Assembly (NCBI RefSeq): GCF_030063355.1
Contig: NZ_JASISZ010000014.1
Coordinates: 18,004 to 82,003 of the forward strand
From: Streptomyces sp. PH10-H1
GTDB lineage: Bacteria > Actinomycetota > Actinomycetes > Streptomycetales > Streptomycetaceae
DNA length: 64,000 nucleotides
Direction of reading: 5' to 3'
Notes under the pieces: generated by a model
Told to the model about the DNA's origin: nothing
The model's database searches: none
The model's input: only the letters and a program-made list of their open reading frames with translations
In this document: positions 1-8,325 of the stretch, piece after piece
How the letters are laid out: each line of letters begins with the position of its first letter
Position numbering within the stretch: the first letter of the stretch is position 1
Made by a program: the position numbers and the translations under genes

Positions 1-50
1 CCGGGGCCCCCCAACCCTCCTCGGCGTTCATGTGTCCTGGTTCCCGGTGC

Positions 51-320
51 TCAGCTGACGGGACCGGCTCCGGGCGCGGTCGAACCGTACCGGCGCTCGA
101 AGCGCTCGACGCGGCCCGCCGTGTCCAGTACCCGGGATGTGCCCGTGTAGAACGGGTGGCTCTCCGAAGAGGTCTCCACATCGACGACGGGGTAGACGTT
201 GCCGTCCTCCCACCGCACGGTCTTGTCGCTGTCCGCGGTCGACCGCGTGAGGAAGGTGGAGTCCGCTGAACGGTCGCGGAAGACGACCGGACGGGAGACG
301 GGGTGGATGCCGAACTTCAT
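51..320 (-). CDS. rpmE2: 50S ribosomal protein L31 type B (zinc-free form)
   Basis: L31 is a component of the large ribosomal subunit. The 89-residue product starts MKFGIHP and carries the conserved HPFYTG segment, but has no cysteine and so lacks the CxxC zinc ribbon of the housekeeping paralogue. This is the C-minus (type B) form that bacteria use to spare zinc. The start at 320 is set by family homology. It lies 71 nt downstream of rpmG on the same strand, and both probably share the Zur-type site at 598-614. Confidence 0.95.
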   Translation of the reverse strand: MKFGIHPVSRPVVFRDRSADSTFLTRSTADSDKTVRWEDGNVYPVVDVETSSESHPFYTGTSRVLDTAGRVERFERRYGSTAPGAGPVS

Positions 321-391
321 GGGATATTTCCTTCCGTTGTTCACGTCGGGTGGGCGACGGTTCCTCGCTCCCGTCCGCGCGACCGGAGCGG

Positions 392-556
392 TCAGCGCTC
401 CTCGCGGAAGAGGACGTGCTGGCCGGCGGCCGGGTCGTACTTGCGCAGGACGAGACGGTCGGGGTTGTTGCGGCGGTTCTTGCGGGTGACGTAGCTCTGG
501 CCGGTGCCGGCCGTGGAGCGCAGCGTGATGACCGGTCGGGCGTCGTTGCGTGCCAT
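392..556 (-). CDS. rpmG: 50S ribosomal protein L33 (zinc-free form)
   Basis: A 54-residue L33 starting MARNDARP, with the typical YVTRKNRRN and LRKYDP segments. It has no cysteine, so it is the zinc-independent paralogue rather than the CxxC form. The ATG at 556 gives the standard family length. It is the first gene of the rpmG-rpmE2 pair, 41 nt from a 17-nt palindrome that matches the look of a Zur box, so expression is expected under zinc limitation. Confidence 0.95.
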   Translation of the reverse strand: MARNDARPVITLRSTAGTGQSYVTRKNRRNNPDRLVLRKYDPAAGQHVLFREER

Positions 557-597
557 CGGAAATCCCTCCAGGTGCGGTGGTCTCCAGCACACTGAAC

Positions 598-614
598 ATA
601 ATGATTGTCATTAT
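598..614. promoter_or_regulatory. Zur-type operator upstream of rpmG-rpmE2
   Basis: ATAATGA-TTG-TCATTAT is a perfect 7-bp inverted repeat with a 3-nt centre, AT-rich in a GC-rich region. It matches the remembered AATGATNNTCATT-like core of actinomycete Zur boxes. Repression of zinc-free L31/L33 paralogues by Zur is established in Streptomyces; the assignment here is by sequence and position. Confidence 0.8.
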
Positions 615-825
615 CGTCGAGTGTCTGCCCGTCTCAACGCGGGCCACCACCCCGGCATTCCCGTCCGCGAGAAGAGCTCTCGGCTACAGTATGATTACTC
701 TGTGTAGTCGGAGCGTGTCGTGCGGGAGCGGGAGCGGGAGGAAGGTCCCGGAACGGCCCGCGTTGTGTCAGGGACCGGAAACAGGGCGGCGCCCGGCGGG
801 TGTCCGCGGCGAGGCTGAACGAAGG

Positions 826-1056
826 TTCGACGCCACCCCGGCTTACACCCTGCGTTGGGACGGGCGCGCGTGGAACGCCGTTCCCGCCGCCACCGAACCC
901 GCGGGCGCGGGCGCCTCACTGTTCGGCGTCGCTGTGGTGCCCCACCCGAAGCCCGGTGGCCCCACCGCCTGGACAGTGGGCTCCACGCTCCCGCAGTTCC
1001 AGCCGACCTGGTACCCCGTCATCGAGGGCTACGGTCCTCCGCCTGCCGCGCACTGA
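826..1056 (+). pseudogene. C-terminal remnant of a secreted WDG-repeat-like protein
   Basis: The frame encodes about 76 residues with LRWDGRAWNAVP, SLFGVAVVP and AWTVGSTL, a pattern I associate with tandem-repeat extracellular proteins of Streptomyces. No start, signal peptide or further repeat precedes it, and the upstream frame runs through the Zur/rpmG promoter region. It looks like a decayed tail of a longer gene. The alternative is a chance open frame, but the repeat-like spacing of W and G argues against that. Confidence 0.4.
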
Positions 1057-1080
1057 CCTCCGGGAGGATTCCGGCGGCGG

Positions 1081-1554
1081 CTACTGCGGTTCCAGCGTCC
1101 ACCACTGGGAGGGGAGGTCCTTGTCCTCCCACTGCTGGACGTTGGCGCCGGTCTCCGTGCTGCCGTCGGCGACCTCCAGCACCTTGCCGCTGATGCCGCT
1201 CACCAGGGTGACCGTGCCGGGCGCGTCCACGTGCTGCTCGATCACCCATTCCTGGGCGCCGAAGTTGTTGGCCCGCCACTGCTGAACGTTCACCCCGTTC
1301 TCGGTGGCGGCGCCGGCGACGTCGAGCCGTTTGCCGCTCCCGGCGTTCTCGAGGTGATACAGACCGCCGCCGCTGTGGACCGGGGCCACCCGCCACACCT
1401 GCGCGAGGCTCGCGTCGTCCGCGCCCTGCCGGACGTTGGCGCCACTGTGCTTGCGGCCGTCGGCGACTTCCAGCAACAGGCCGCTGCCCACGTTCCGCAC
1501 GCGGTACAGACCCTCTTCGACCGCCGCCGGCCATTGCGTCCCGCTACCGCTCAC
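1081..1554 (-). CDS. Ricin-type beta-trefoil lectin domain protein
   Basis: The 157-residue product is one beta-trefoil (RICIN/CBM13-like) domain built of three subrepeats. They are recognisable from GLYRVRNVGSGLLLEVADG, GLYHLENAGSGKRLDVAGA and LVSGISGKVLEVADG, each followed by NVQQW or a close variant of the QxW signature. There is no signal peptide, so it would act in the cytoplasm or be exported another way. It probably binds galactose- or xylose-type sugars. It stands alone, divergent from the LacI regulator at 1754. Confidence 0.8.
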   Translation of the reverse strand: MSGSGTQWPAAVEEGLYRVRNVGSGLLLEVADGRKHSGANVRQGADDASLAQVWRVAPVHSGGGLYHLENAGSGKRLDVAGAATENGVNVQQWRANNFGAQEWVIEQHVDAPGTVTLVSGISGKVLEVADGSTETGANVQQWEDKDLPSQWWTLEPQ

Positions 1555-1717
1555 CGTTCATCCCCCGGTCCGTGGTTGATCCGCTGCCGACCCTGCCACC
1601 CGAGGAGCGGCGGTGCAAGATCGGCCCGAAACGGGGAGATGGGGGGTCCAGTTGCGCCGCGGACGGGGCGGTGGGCCGCGGTGTTCGATGCGCTGTCGGG
1701 CCCGGGAGGAGATGCAT

Positions 1718-1731
1718 GGAGAGCGCTCTCC
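1718..1731. promoter_or_regulatory. LacI-family operator-like palindrome
   Basis: GGAGAGCGCTCTCC is a perfect 14-bp palindrome with the central CG typical of LacI-family sites, close to CebR-type TGGGAGCGCTCCCA. It lies 22 nt before the ATG of the LacI regulator, so autoregulation is likely. It could also serve the divergent lectin gene. Confidence 0.7.
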
Positions 1732-1753
1732 TCTCCATGCTATAAAGACCGAC

Positions 1754-2809
1754 ATGAGCGAAGCCCTCCGACCAGCACCTTCGGGACCTCCCACGCTGGA
1801 GGATGTGGCACGCGTGGCGGGCGTCTCCCGCGCGACGGTCTCCCGGGTGATCAACGGGACGCGCAACGTCGACCCGTTGATCCAGCAGACGGTAAGGGAA
1901 GCCATCGCCGCGACCGGCTACGTTCCCAACACCGCGGCCCGTTCGCTGGTGACCCGGCGTACCGGGGCGATCGCCCTGGTGGTCTCCGGAGCGGGCAGTC
2001 CGGGCCCGGACGGCGGAGTCCGCAGCGAGGTCTTCGTCGATCCGTTCTTCGGCCGCGTGGTGAGCGGTGTGGTCGGCTTCCTCCGCCCGCTGGGCATGCA
2101 CCCGGTGCTGATGCTCGCCGAGACCGCCGAGGCGCGCGACCAGGTGGTCGCGTATCTGCGGCAGGGCAATGCCGACGGGGCGATGCTGGTCTCCACCCAC
2201 GCGGGCGATCCGCTCCCCGGGCAGCTCACGGAGGCGGGCGTGCCCGCCGTGCTGTTCGCCCGGCCCGACCGGCCGATCCCGATCAGCTACGTCGATGTCG
2301 CGCACCAGGACGGGGCGAAGCTGGCCGCCGACCGGCTGGTCGAGCGCGGCTGCCGGGATGTCGCGACGATCTCCGGACCCCTCGACGTCCCGGCCAGCCA
2401 GGACCGGCTGTCCGGCTTCCGCGAGGCGATGGCCCGGCATGGCTTCCCGTATGTGCCGTGCGTGGAGGGCGACTTCACCCAGGGCAGCGGCGAGGCGGCC
2501 ATGGAACGGCTGCTGGCCGAGCAGCCGCGGATCGATGGCGTCTTCGTGGCCAACGACCTGATGGCGCAGGGCGCCCTGCTGGTCCTGCGGGATCACGGCC
2601 GCCGGGTCCCGGAGGACGTGGCGGTGATCGGCTTCGACGACAGCAGCGCCGCGACCGCGTGCCGGCCGGCGCTGACGACGATCCGTCAGCCCGTGGAGGA
2701 CATGGCGGCTGAGATGGCGCGCATGCTGCTTGACCGCATCCAGACGCCGCAGCAGCGGGTGACCTCGGTCATCTTCGAGCCCAGCCTGGTGGTACGGCAG
2801 TCCGCCTGA
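1754..2809 (+). CDS. LacI-family transcriptional regulator
   Basis: A 351-residue repressor. Residues about 14-60 form the LacI helix-turn-helix (TLEDVARVAGVSRATVSRVI, then the hinge region ending NTAARSLVT). The rest is a periplasmic-binding-protein-like ligand domain, including GVFVANDLMAQGAL and VAVIGFDDS near the C-terminus. The ATG at 1754 is preferred to upstream in-frame starts because it places the DNA-binding domain at the N-terminus and follows the operator-like palindrome. The ligand is probably a sugar; no sugar operon is adjacent. Confidence 0.92.
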   Translation: MSEALRPAPSGPPTLEDVARVAGVSRATVSRVINGTRNVDPLIQQTVREAIAATGYVPNTAARSLVTRRTGAIALVVSGAGSPGPDGGVRSEVFVDPFFGRVVSGVVGFLRPLGMHPVLMLAETAEARDQVVAYLRQGNADGAMLVSTHAGDPLPGQLTEAGVPAVLFARPDRPIPISYVDVAHQDGAKLAADRLVERGCRDVATISGPLDVPASQDRLSGFREAMARHGFPYVPCVEGDFTQGSGEAAMERLLAEQPRIDGVFVANDLMAQGALLVLRDHGRRVPEDVAVIGFDDSSAATACRPALTTIRQPVEDMAAEMARMLLDRIQTPQQRVTSVIFEPSLVVRQSA

Positions 2810-2910
2810 TGCCCTGACGTGTGCTCATCGACAAGGTCATCGCGATCAAGAACCTGGCCCACTGAGGCGTCCGTAAGGGCCGCTCCGTCGGGCAGGGCGG
2901 GCGAGAGCGG

Positions 2911-3645
2911 TCAGGCGGCCGCGCCGCCGAACTCGCGCAGGGCTTCTTCGACGATCGCCTCCAGTCGCGCGTGGTGCGCGCCGCGCCAGTACACCCGATC
3001 GCAGGCCACGCACTGGGCGAACACGTCGTAGGAGCGCCGCGTGCCCTGCCGCAGGTGGTCCTGGACCGATTCCTTGTCGGCGTCGGCGAGGGGGCCGTTG
3101 CAGGCGACGCACCGCGACCACGGGGTGAGCGCGGGGGCGAAGCGCTCGAGTACGTCGCGGAGTTGGTCCTCGGTGCGGTCGCTGTAGATGTACGCCCCGG
3201 CCCAGATCTCCCGGCGCCGGAGCAGTCCGCGGTCGCGGGAGAGCATGACCCGCCGCTCCTTCGCGGAGAGCGCGGCCAGCGCGGGGTCGCCGATGTCCTC
3301 GTTCTCGTAGCCCGCGTCGATGCCGAGGAGACGCAACCGCCGCGCCAGGGTGCCGAGGTGGACGTCGAGCAGGAACCGCAGCGGAGCGCCCGGCACGTGC
3401 TGGGGCCGCTCGACGGCCTGGACCTGAACGGACTCGCCCGCGCGCGGGATGTGCGAGACGGGCACGGCGCGGCCGTCCACGATCAGCCGGCCCGCCTCGG
3501 TGAGGGGGACGCCCAGCGACTCGATGACATGGCCGAGGGTCGAGGAGCCGTCGGTGACGACCGTGGCCGGGCCCTGACGGCGCTGCGCCGAGACGAAGAG
3601 GTGCAGCTCGGGGGCGAAAGTGAGATCGATCTCCGGTCCGTTCAC
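2911..3645 (-). CDS. Mut7-C RNase-like protein with ubiquitin-like N-terminal domain
   Basis: The 244-residue product has a beta-grasp (Mut7-C ubiquitin) domain at residues about 1-85. A Mut7-C PIN-fold RNase domain follows, starting near FLLDVHLGTLARRLRLLGIDA, with acidic residues at D-L-D and LSRDRGLL. A C-terminal zinc ribbon reads CVACNGPL and CVACDRVYW. This architecture is common in actinobacteria; an RNA-processing or RNA-degrading role is inferred from the fold. It is encoded alone. Confidence 0.82.
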   Translation of the reverse strand: MNGPEIDLTFAPELHLFVSAQRRQGPATVVTDGSSTLGHVIESLGVPLTEAGRLIVDGRAVPVSHIPRAGESVQVQAVERPQHVPGAPLRFLLDVHLGTLARRLRLLGIDAGYENEDIGDPALAALSAKERRVMLSRDRGLLRRREIWAGAYIYSDRTEDQLRDVLERFAPALTPWSRCVACNGPLADADKESVQDHLRQGTRRSYDVFAQCVACDRVYWRGAHHARLEAIVEEALREFGGAAA

Positions 3646-3709
3646 GCGGCCAGGATGTCATCGGGAGGCAGGGACGGGCCAGTTGATTCCAGCGCGAGTT
3701 CCGACATCT

Positions 3710-3728
3710 GTTAGAAAACTTTCCTAAC
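3710..3728. promoter_or_regulatory. Inverted repeat in the promoter of the secreted lectin gene
   Basis: GTTAGAAAACTTTCCTAAC has 9-nt arms matching at 8 of 9 positions around a central C. It resembles, from memory, the AGGAAA-TTTCCT palindromes found before secreted glycosidase genes such as Streptomyces chitosanases. A -35-like TTGACT follows at 3735-3740. It probably controls the exported protein at 3805. Confidence 0.55.
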
Positions 3729-3804
3729 AAACTATTGACTTGCGTGGACGTTCGGATCGACTCTGCGGTGGACCCTGCTGGATCCCTCGGGTAACGGAGG
3801 CACC

Positions 3805-5469
3805 ATGAGTCGGCGCGCGCTCGTCGCAACCATCGCGACCGCCTGTCTCGTCCTGATATCGGCGTTCGCCGGCCTGATGAACGTGGCGTCGGCCTCCGCG
3901 GCCCCCGCCGCCCCCGCGGCGACGACGCAACAGACGTTCCTGACGTTCTACGGCTGGTACGACAACACGCCGCCCGGCGGCGACATCTCCTACCCGCAGA
4001 TCCACAACACGGCGGGCGGCACGGGCACCTTTACGGACCCGATCACCTTCGCGACCTCCACGTCGGAGCTCCCGGCCGGCACGAAGGTGTGGGTCGAGCG
4101 CGTCAAGAAGTACTTCATCATGGAGGACAGCTGTCAGGAGTGCGGTGCGGACTGGAGCGGCCATGGTCCCAACGGCGGGCCGGGGCTGCGCCACATCGAC
4201 CTGTGGCTGGGCGGCAAGGGCGGCAGCGCGATGAACGCGATCGACTGCGAGGACGCGTTGACCCACTACAACGCCGACAACACACCGACGCTGGAACCGG
4301 TCGTCGTCAACCCCGCGTCGAACGAGCCCTACGACTCCACGCCGATCTTCAACACCAGCACCGGGAAGTGCTACGGCGGCGCCCAGCCCAACACCACGGT
4401 CGGCCAGTACAAGAACGGCTCGACGGCGCAGTGCATGGATGATCCCGGCAGCAGTTCCAGCACCGGCACCGCGCTCAAGACCGCGGCCTGCAACGGCACA
4501 GCCGGCCAGCGGTTCACCTTCCACGGCGCGTTCATGGTGATCAACAACCTCTGCGCGGCCATGTCCGGAAGCAACATCGTCCTCAACACCTGCACAGGCG
4601 GTCCCACCCAGCAGTGGTCGATCAACCCGAACGGCACCATCTCCGATATCCAGACCGGGCAGAAGTGCTTCCGGGCCTCGAGCGGCAAGGTGGTCGCCGG
4701 GAGCTGTTCCGGAAGCGCGAGCCAGTGGGCGTTCACGCCCGCCTCGGCCGTCAACGACTTCTCGCTGTCGCCGAACCCGGCGGCCGGTTCGGTGAACGCG
4801 GGTGCGTCGACGACCTCCACGGTGTCCGTCCCGCTGGTCTCCGGCACCGCCGAGCCGGTGACGCTGTCCGCCACCGGTGCGCCGGCCGGCGTCAGCGTGA
4901 TCTTCGCCCCCGCGTCGGTGACAGCCGGCGGCAGCTCGGTGATGACGGTGTCGGCCACGGCCGCGGCGACGGCCGGCTCCGCCGCCCTCACGGTGACCGG
5001 AACCTCGGCGTCCGCCAGCCATTCGGCCGGCTACGCGCTGACCGTCACGGCGCCCGGCGGCGGCCCGGCGCTGCTGTCGCAGGGCCGGACGGCAACGGCC
5101 TCCTCGGTCGAATCGTCCGCCTATCCGGCGGCCGCCGCTTTCGACGGCGACCTCACCACCACCCGGTGGGCCAGCAAGGAGGGCGTCGACCCGCAGTGGC
5201 TGCGCGTCGACCTGGGCGCCACGGCGACCGTCAGCCGCGTCAAGCTCGTCTGGGAGGCCGCCTACGGCAAGGCGTACACGATCCAGACCTCCCCGGACGG
5301 CACGGCCTGGACCACGGTCTACTCGACCACCACCGGCAACGGCGCTACGGACGACCTGACCGGACTCACCGGCACCGGCCGCTACGTCCGGGTGAACGGC
5401 ACCGCCCGGGGCACCGCCTACGGCTACTCGCTCTACGAGTTGCAGGTCTACGGCACGACCGGTCCGTAG
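3805..5469 (+). CDS. Secreted multidomain carbohydrate-binding protein (beta-trefoil and F5/8 type C)
   Basis: The 554-residue product has a Sec signal peptide (residues about 1-32, cleavage near ASA-A). An N-terminal cysteine-containing domain (about 45-195, FYGWYDN, MEDSCQECGADWSGHG) is reminiscent of barwin/expansin-like double-psi barrels. A ricin-type trefoil (about 200-310, with QQWSINPNG and SQWAF) follows, then an Ig-like/NEW3 stretch (about 312-405) and a C-terminal F5/8 type C (CBM32) domain. GGAGG at 3796-3800 supports the ATG. It probably binds extracellular polysaccharide. The function of the N-terminal domain is uncertain and no glycosidase motif is seen. Confidence 0.85.
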   Translation: MSRRALVATIATACLVLISAFAGLMNVASASAAPAAPAATTQQTFLTFYGWYDNTPPGGDISYPQIHNTAGGTGTFTDPITFATSTSELPAGTKVWVERVKKYFIMEDSCQECGADWSGHGPNGGPGLRHIDLWLGGKGGSAMNAIDCEDALTHYNADNTPTLEPVVVNPASNEPYDSTPIFNTSTGKCYGGAQPNTTVGQYKNGSTAQCMDDPGSSSSTGTALKTAACNGTAGQRFTFHGAFMVINNLCAAMSGSNIVLNTCTGGPTQQWSINPNGTISDIQTGQKCFRASSGKVVAGSCSGSASQWAFTPASAVNDFSLSPNPAAGSVNAGASTTSTVSVPLVSGTAEPVTLSATGAPAGVSVIFAPASVTAGGSSVMTVSATAAATAGSAALTVTGTSASASHSAGYALTVTAPGGGPALLSQGRTATASSVESSAYPAAAAFDGDLTTTRWASKEGVDPQWLRVDLGATATVSRVKLVWEAAYGKAYTIQTSPDGTAWTTVYSTTTGNGATDDLTGLTGTGRYVRVNGTARGTAYGYSLYELQVYGTTGP

Positions 5470-5581
5470 CGGAGCAGCGGTCCGTAGCGCAGCACCGGAT
5501 CGCGGCGGATCACCGGTTCGCAACAGAGCACCGACTCGCGATGGATCACCGGCCGAGCGGCAGCCCGCGGCTGGCCGGTGA

Positions 5582-6424
5582 TCAGAGCGCGGGGGCGGTT
5601 CCGGCGGTGAGCAGGTGACCGCTGACGCCGAGCAGCGAGGGGACCGACTCCGTCAACCGCATGGCGGACAGCAGGAGTTCCCTACGGCCGGGGTCCAACA
5701 GCCACGCCTCCGTATCGTTCATCAGCCAGGCCGCGCCCTCCAGCCCGTACTGGCCGGCGGGCGTCAGGCCGGCGTCGGCGAACTCGGCGGGCACCTCGTC
5801 GGGGTCGTGGAAATAGGCCGTGGTGAAGAGCGCTTCTGAACCGGTGGGGCGGTGGTGGCCGTCACGGGTGACGGAGTCGGTGACGGCGCGCCTGCCGGGC
5901 TCGAAGTAGCGGCCCTGGTTGAGGGTGTCGTGCAGCCCGGCGAAGCGGTTGATCGTGGCGGCGATGACCAGCCCGCCGGGCCGGACCGCCCGCCGGGCCT
6001 CGGCCAGCGCCCGTACCCGGTCCCGCCGTTCGCCGAGGTGGTAGAGAGGGCCGAGCACCAGAGCGACATCGGCCGAGGCGTCCGGGACGGGAAGCGCCCG
6101 GGCGTCTCCCCGGCGGGCGGTCACCCCGGGCAGCGCCGACGCCTGCTCCACATGCAGCGGGACCGGGTCGACCAGCTCGACCTCGTGGCCGTCCCGCACG
6201 AGCCAGGCGGCGTGCACGCCGCTGCCGCCGCCGATGTCGAGGATCCGGGAGGGGTTGTTCGGCAGCAGCCGCCGGAGCACGTCCTGGGTGCGCCAGTACT
6301 CCAACAGCCCGCTGCCGGACCGGAGTCGGCCGTCCTCCCGGCCCTCGGCGTAGTAGGCGAGGATCTCGTCCGGTACGGCGGGGGAGTGGCCGGCCGTGCG
6401 CAGTGCGGGGCTGGTGTCGGTCAT
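5582..6424 (-). CDS. Class I SAM-dependent methyltransferase
   Basis: A 280-residue methyltransferase with the SAM-binding motif ILDIGGGSGVHAAWL near residue 62. Post-I acidic residue EVELVDPVP, motif II region ADVALVLGPLYHL and RPGGLVIAATIN follow in order. The ATG at 6424 is chosen because the longer frame adds only low-complexity sequence. The substrate is unknown. The gene is convergent with the secreted lectin gene; the 112-nt gap between them holds imperfect GATCACCGG-type repeats and no gene. Confidence 0.88.
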   Translation of the reverse strand: MTDTSPALRTAGHSPAVPDEILAYYAEGREDGRLRSGSGLLEYWRTQDVLRRLLPNNPSRILDIGGGSGVHAAWLVRDGHEVELVDPVPLHVEQASALPGVTARRGDARALPVPDASADVALVLGPLYHLGERRDRVRALAEARRAVRPGGLVIAATINRFAGLHDTLNQGRYFEPGRRAVTDSVTRDGHHRPTGSEALFTTAYFHDPDEVPAEFADAGLTPAGQYGLEGAAWLMNDTEAWLLDPGRRELLLSAMRLTESVPSLLGVSGHLLTAGTAPAL

Positions 6425-6540
6425 GGCCCGATCCTCGCCACCGTTTCCCCGGACCCGCAAATGGATTTCACGGATCACCGGGAGCGGCGGGGGAGGGCGG
6501 CGCGGACGAGCGACGGCGGAGCCGGGTCAGCCGTGGGACC

Positions 6541-6663
6541 TCAGCGGGACCTCAGTGTGCGGAAGAAGCCACGCAGCTCGTCGGCGACGAGTTCCAGTTC
6601 CTCGTGGGCCATGAAGTGGCCGCCGTGCGGCGGGGTGTTCCAGTGCCGGAGATCGGCGAAGGC
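6541..6663 (-). pseudogene. C-terminal fragment of an epoxide hydrolase-like protein
   Basis: About 40 residues (AFADLRHWNTPPHGGHFMAHEE and then LVADELRGFF) match the extreme C-terminus of alpha/beta-hydrolase epoxide hydrolases, including the catalytic-histidine GGHF segment. The nucleophile and oxyanion parts are absent. The sequence upstream is a low-complexity repeat (6676-6700), so the gene is truncated. Confidence 0.6.
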
Positions 6664-6675
6664 CCGTTCCGCGTG

Positions 6676-6700
6676 CTGGGAGTTCTGGGAGTTCTGGGAG
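6676..6700. repeat. Short tandem repeat, 9-bp unit
   Basis: CTGGGAGTT is repeated 2.8 times immediately upstream of the truncated epoxide hydrolase fragment. It may mark the break point of that gene. Confidence 0.7.
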
Positions 6701-6847
6701 ACGGCGTGCTGTGGACGGGCGCTTATGGGGGTGAGCTTCTGAGCGATGGCCCGGCTCCGCGGTGGGCACTTGACTGGTCCCATGACACAGCACGCGCAGC
6801 AGATGCAGGCTCATCCCGCCCGCGACATCGACGGAGTCCACACCACC

Positions 6848-7411
6848 ATGACGCCATCCGTGCCCTTCCACCCCCTTCCCACCCCGGCCCGCGCGGGCAA
6901 GCGGTGGGCAGGACCCGTCCTCGGGGCCGCCACCGTCGGCACGGCGCTCATGGCGGGCCTCTTCTTCGCCTTCGACGTCGCGGTGATGCCGGGCCTGGGC
7001 CGCGGTGACGACCGTACGTTCGTCACCGCGATGCAGAACATCAACGTGGCCATCGAGAACCCGGTGTTCTTCCTCGCCTTCTTCGGCGCCCTGGTGCTGT
7101 CGGGCATCGCCGCCTTCCAGCAGCGGCGGCTGGGGCGGCGCGCCGTCTTCGGCTGGGTGCTGGGGGCGGTGGCGCTGTATGCCGTGGCCCTGCTCGTCAC
7201 CATGGGAACGAACATTCCGCTCAACAACGAGCTGGCTAAGGCCGGCGACCCCGGCCGTGTCCGCGATCTCGCCGCCGTCCGCGACAAGTTCGAGGGCACC
7301 TGGGTCGCGCTGAACATGGTGCGCACAGCCGCCTGCGTGCTGGCCGTCGGGTGCCTGAGCCGCGCACTGTTCCTGCACGGCCGGGGCGAGGCGGGGGCGG
7401 CGGGCCGGTGA
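6848..7411 (+). CDS. DUF1772 family membrane protein
   Basis: The 187-residue product has four hydrophobic segments (GPVLGAATVGTALMAGLFFA; FFLAFFGALVLSG; FGWVLGAVALYAVALLV; ALNMVRTAACVLAVG). It also has the family motif VTMGTNIPLNNEL, as in anthrone-oxygenase-like DUF1772 proteins. An ATG at 6782 in frame is possible. The start at 6848 is preferred because GGAG at 6833-6836 precedes it and it gives the family length. The substrate is unknown. Confidence 0.8.
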   Translation: MTPSVPFHPLPTPARAGKRWAGPVLGAATVGTALMAGLFFAFDVAVMPGLGRGDDRTFVTAMQNINVAIENPVFFLAFFGALVLSGIAAFQQRRLGRRAVFGWVLGAVALYAVALLVTMGTNIPLNNELAKAGDPGRVRDLAAVRDKFEGTWVALNMVRTAACVLAVGCLSRALFLHGRGEAGAAGR

Positions 7412-7422
7412 TGTTCCGAGGC

Positions 7423-7456
7423 CGGCCGGGCCGTCCGTGCGGGGACGGCCGGGCCG
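7423..7456. terminator. Bidirectional terminator hairpin
   Basis: The arms at 7423-7436 and 7443-7456 pair at 13 of 14 positions around a 6-nt loop. It lies between the convergent DUF1772 and YbaK-cupin genes. Confidence 0.75.
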
Positions 7457-7467
7457 CGCACGTGTGG

Positions 7468-8319
7468 TCAGGGCAGGACGACGCCGGTTGTTCCCTCGTT
7501 GCCGTCGCCGGTGTTGACGGTGCCCCGCGGTTCGAACATGAGGATGCGGGTCCCGGGCTCGGCCACCGGCTTGTGCAGGGTGCCGCGCGGCACGGTGAAC
7601 ACCTCGTGCGGCCCCAGCTCCACGGTCCCGTCCGGCAGTTCCAGGCGCAGCCGGCCGGCGAGGACGAGGAAGAACTCGTCGGTGTCCGCGTGGCGGTGCT
7701 CGGAGAACTCTCCCTCGACGTTGGCGACCTTGACGTCGTAGTCGTTGACCTGGGCCAGGACGTGCGGCAGCCACTTCTCGGGGACGGCGTCCATGACCGT
7801 GTCGATATTGCGCTTCCCGCCCGGGGCGGCGGGCACCTCCGTGATCGGCTCGACGCGCGGGCCGGCGATCTCCGCGTAGTCCTTGGCCGACAGCGCCAGG
7901 GAACGATCCAGCCGGGCCGCGTTGAAGAAGATCTCGTCATGTTCCAGCAGCGCGGGATCCACGATGAGTTCCAGCTGCTCGTCGAAGGAGAACGGGAGCA
8001 CCGTGCCGCTGACACTGCCCGCCAGCCGCTCGGCGGTCTCCTGCGACGCGAACGAGATGTACGTCCCGCCGAGCAGCGCCTTCACCGCGCCCAGGTCCAG
8101 CCGCCGGTCGCCGGGCACGACGGCGAGGACGTACTTGGTGGTCTTCTTGCCGAGCTTGACCATGACGATGATGCACTTGGCCGCCTGCGCGAGTGCGTTG
8201 CCGCGCAACTCGCTGACCAGCTCGGTGGCGCCCTGCGGCGCGTGGTCGATGGTCCGGTAGACCGCGCCGTGCTTGTCGAGCAGCGCGATCAGTTCGGTGT
8301 ATGTCCCGTGCTCGCTCAT
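7468..8319 (-). CDS. YbaK/ProX-type aminoacyl-tRNA deacylase fused to a cupin
   Basis: The 283-residue product combines two folds. Residues about 1-160 are YbaK/aminoacyl-tRNA editing-like (YRTIDHAPQGATEL, NALAQAAKCIIV, YVLAVVPGDRRLDL, VLPFSFDEQLELIVD). Residues about 175-270 are a cupin with metal-ligand-like EHRHADTDEFFLVLAG and TVPRGTLHKPV. The first domain normally hydrolyses mischarged tRNA; the fused cupin may sense a ligand or add a second activity. It is separated by only 6 nt from the PARG-like gene upstream, suggesting a two-gene operon. Confidence 0.85.
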   Translation of the reverse strand: MSEHGTYTELIALLDKHGAVYRTIDHAPQGATELVSELRGNALAQAAKCIIVMVKLGKKTTKYVLAVVPGDRRLDLGAVKALLGGTYISFASQETAERLAGSVSGTVLPFSFDEQLELIVDPALLEHDEIFFNAARLDRSLALSAKDYAEIAGPRVEPITEVPAAPGGKRNIDTVMDAVPEKWLPHVLAQVNDYDVKVANVEGEFSEHRHADTDEFFLVLAGRLRLELPDGTVELGPHEVFTVPRGTLHKPVAEPGTRILMFEPRGTVNTGDGNEGTTGVVLP

Positions 8320-8325
8320 GTCTGC

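Noticed and set aside
2810..2910. Short frame reading LIDKVIAIKNLAH after the LacI gene
   Set aside because: It is too short, has no ribosome-binding site and matches nothing. The gap probably holds only the convergent gene ends.
3724..5523. A 599-codon minus-strand frame
   Set aside because: It is antisense to the secreted lectin gene, which has a signal peptide, recognisable domains and a good ribosome-binding site. The antisense product is Arg/Gly-rich without motif.
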